Source: Physcomitrium patens (Eukaryota > Streptophyta > Bryopsida > Funariales > Funariaceae). From it: DNA of 64,000 nucleotides. The notes below the pieces were generated by a model. The model ran no database searches. It was not told the origin of the DNA and saw only the letters and a list, made by a program, of their open reading frames with translations. A program made the position numbers and the translations under genes. The first letter of the stretch is position 1. Every line of letters begins with the position of its first letter. The stretch is from contig NC_037260.1 in assembly GCF_000002425.4 (NCBI RefSeq), positions 13,387,516 through 13,451,515 of the forward strand, written 5' to 3'. Shown one piece after another: positions 61,360 through 64,000 of this stretch.

Positions 61360-63106
61360 CTTTAATTATTTTTATATTTTTACATAATAAAGAATTAAAT
61401 ATTATGAATGCCAATCATTGACGTGTAATACAATGCATTTGAAAGCATAATTTGATAAGGCACTTTAATATCCCAATTCAAATCATTTAGTATTACCTAT
61501 TCAACCACCACATATAAAATTGCCACTGATTGTGGTGTACATTGCAATATAAGTGCAAAATAAAAATAAAAAATACTTACTATAAATATATATATATATA
61601 TATATACACAAATATACTTACATCTAAATTTATAATTATTATAAAATATATTGCTACAAGATGAAATTCATTTTGTAGAGCTACATAGTAAGATGAAATT
61701 TATTTTGTAGAGCTACATAGTAAGAGACAAATTTGACTTCAACAAATTATTATTATTTATGTTATGGTTGCTTTGAATTTTTTATATAAATAGCAAAAGA
61801 TAATTTAAAATATGGACTAAAAAAATATTACATATAAATTTAAGTAAATTTTACCAATAATTAATTAATGATAATGATTTACATTTATGCCTATAAGTTT
61901 ATTTCTCTTGTAAACTAAATGAGTCAAAATACTAACGATTATTTTTTGTAAATTCTTTATAATAGGTTTCAAGTCCATTTGTTAAAATATGAGCTTACAT
62001 GTATGTTTTACTATATTTGGCATAATTTAGAAAGTAATAGGATAATATTTTTCTAATTCTTTTTTGGTATTTAATTTAATCAAAGTTCAATATATAGTCG
62101 TAGAGTGTGATGGCCAATTTTTTTTAAAAGATTAAAAATCAGCAGCTAAAATTTTAAGAGGAGCTGAATGAATATATATATATATATATATATACATATA
62201 TACATACATACATACATAATTTTGAAAATCTAGTATGAAAAATATAAAAATTGTTTTAACATTGTTATTCATTGTCACGTTCCAATAATAAAAGTAGCCA
62301 CGAATTAACTTTGGATGGAGGGAATATAAGTCAAATAGAATAAAAGGTGTCCAAAAATCTCTGCTTTTTATTAAAACTCATTTGATTGTCGCTGGATGAT
62401 TGAAGAAGACAGGTGCATTTAAATAGGGAATATTAACAAAGCTGGATATGTCATTAAGAATGATTGATGATGGTTTGGGAGTTTGGTGATGTTTTGAAGA
62501 GCTTTGGAGTATTAAAGAGTTTAAAAAGAGAGAAGAAATGCATTAAATGATTTTTATATATAGTAAATGTCTTAATAACAAACTTTATTGTTGGTTTTAT
62601 TTTGAAATAATGATTAAATCACTGTTTCCAGAGACCCCAATATAATTTTTCCTAAATCTTCATTACAACAGTTCAACAATCCATCAAAGTTTTTCATTTC
62701 ATGTTTTAAGAAGCTAAAAATTAGGTTTAGCAAGGGTGAAATTTATAGACAACAACAATTTGAAGGATCAAATTGCAACATTTATGAAGTTTTAAACTTT
62801 AAATGAGATATATGACCTCATTTTAGAGTCTATTCACAAAAATCATGTACACAACTCAATGTGCAAAGGAAGAAAAAAAAAATATATATATATATATATG
62901 TAAGAAAGAGACCTTTCATTTTGACTTGTAATAAATGATACAGACTTTGGGTACCTATTGTAACTTTAAATGTCTGCTTGGTAAGTTTTGCAAATACATG
63001 CAAAGAGTTTCACATTGCAGTAAGTCTTTGTGCAAAGGATTTGTCAGAAAAAATTCAGAAATTTTCAATCATCTCAACCCATAACAATCAGTTATTGTGA
63101 TTTTAT

Positions 63107-63141
<35 letters not shown>

Positions 63142-64000
63142 GAGACTTTATATTTAAAAGCTTAAGCGCATGTGTATTTAGTGCAGTTCTTTAGTATTTT
63201 AAGGTCATTTTACACCATATAGTATTTTTTGACAAATTCATTATTTGAATTTTCTACATGTGTTAGAAATAAGTTGTCAGTTTATTAATTGTGATATGTT
63301 CTTTTCCTTTTGATGTTATTTGCAGCCTTTTTGTTAATCAATACCAAAATGGCATAAAATTAACAAAAAAATGTAGCTTTACTTACATAAACTTATATTA
63401 TTGATTCTCTCTCTTTCTACATATACATATATATATATATATATATATGATTAAAGTAAAATTTAGTGAAGTTCCTCTCAAGCAATACCTAAATGTCAAA
63501 AACTTTTTGCTCTACCAATTGAATTATCAAATTTCATAATGATTATACTGCTTACAATTTAAGCATATTTCAAGACCACAAAATTGATAGAAATATTGAA
63601 ATTACAATCTACTAGTTATTATTTTTTGTTTCTGTGGATGTATACTCTTCTTTTCTACTACTTGATTTTCTTGTAGCCACAAGTAATCTCCTTTCTCGTA
63701 AAATAGCCCACTCCTTCTTATTTATTAATATATCCTAATAAGTATATTTAGCTTGGGTTGAGTCATTTGCATTTATTATTCTTAAAACCATAAGCTAAAA
63801 CATCATGTTGTGGGCAAGCAAAAGGAGGTCAAGATTATAGCTTGAAAGAGACTTGAATTCTACATCATGAGACCAACAGTAAAATTCCAATACAGAATTT
63901 ATCAAAGAATATGACTTGCTAGAAGCAAAAAAAATGGAAGGCATAGCCTAATTTGTGAAGAATATCAAATATAGGGTTTCAAACATGGCATTTTTGCAAA
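61360..64000. other. AT-rich spacer with microsatellites
   Basis: No gene recognised. Contents include a 32-bp tandem duplication (61659-61690 and 61691-61722, one mismatch) and (AT)n runs at about 61587-61604, 62171-62196, 62881-62899, 63109-63138 and 63428-63448. A CATA tetramer run lies at about 62200-62218. Confidence 0.55.

Overview
The window looks like nuclear DNA of a land plant, possibly a moss or other bryophyte. The evidence is intron-rich genes with GT-AG splice sites, a putative plastid-targeted bifunctional nuclease, a BRF1 with the plant-type Cys/His cluster, and long AT-rich tracts packed with nested Ty3/gypsy chromoviruses. The lineage assignment is weak inference. No rRNA or tRNA gene, CRISPR array or prokaryotic operon is visible.

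Layout: (1) 1-25.9 kb is nested retrotransposon DNA. A plus-strand chromovirus (A) enters from the left edge. Its integrase is split by a 1.3-kb repeat (R1), and R1 is itself interrupted by the youngest element, a 6,020-bp minus-strand chromovirus (1085-7104) with a CCAAC target-site duplication. A's integrase resumes at about 8.0 kb, is broken again by a 1.33-kb insert, runs on to the chromodomain and ends in a 3' LTR (10346-12219) that is itself split. A truncated minus-strand relative (D, 12.8-16.86 kb) and a decayed plus-strand relative (C, 16.86-22.8 kb) follow. C carries R2, the second copy of the 1.3-kb repeat, and R2 holds a 560-bp solo LTR with a CCTTG duplication. A decayed Ty1/copia element fills about 22.8-25.9 kb. 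(2) 26.0-28.65 kb is a less AT-rich island with exon-like pieces that I could not assign. (3) 30.2-47.2 kb is the genic core on the plus strand: a plastid-type bifunctional nuclease with a UVR motif, a 12-exon ER protein disulfide isomerase ending in KDEL, and an 18-exon TFIIIB subunit BRF1. (4) 51.1-55.1 kb holds a minus-strand intronless gene joining a UspA-like domain to a degenerate C-terminal domain of type II (archaeal-type) 3-dehydroquinate synthase. (5) 55.2-64 kb is AT-rich, with a copia-type LTR pair, a perfect initiator-Met primer-binding site, a roughly 545-bp 11-bp-period minisatellite and many (AT)n tracts.

The host genes do not form one pathway; they are independent neighbours. 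The best candidates for something undescribed are the USP/DHQS-II fusion with its regularly spaced DLFS motifs, and the arrays of heat-shock elements in the LTRs of the youngest chromovirus.
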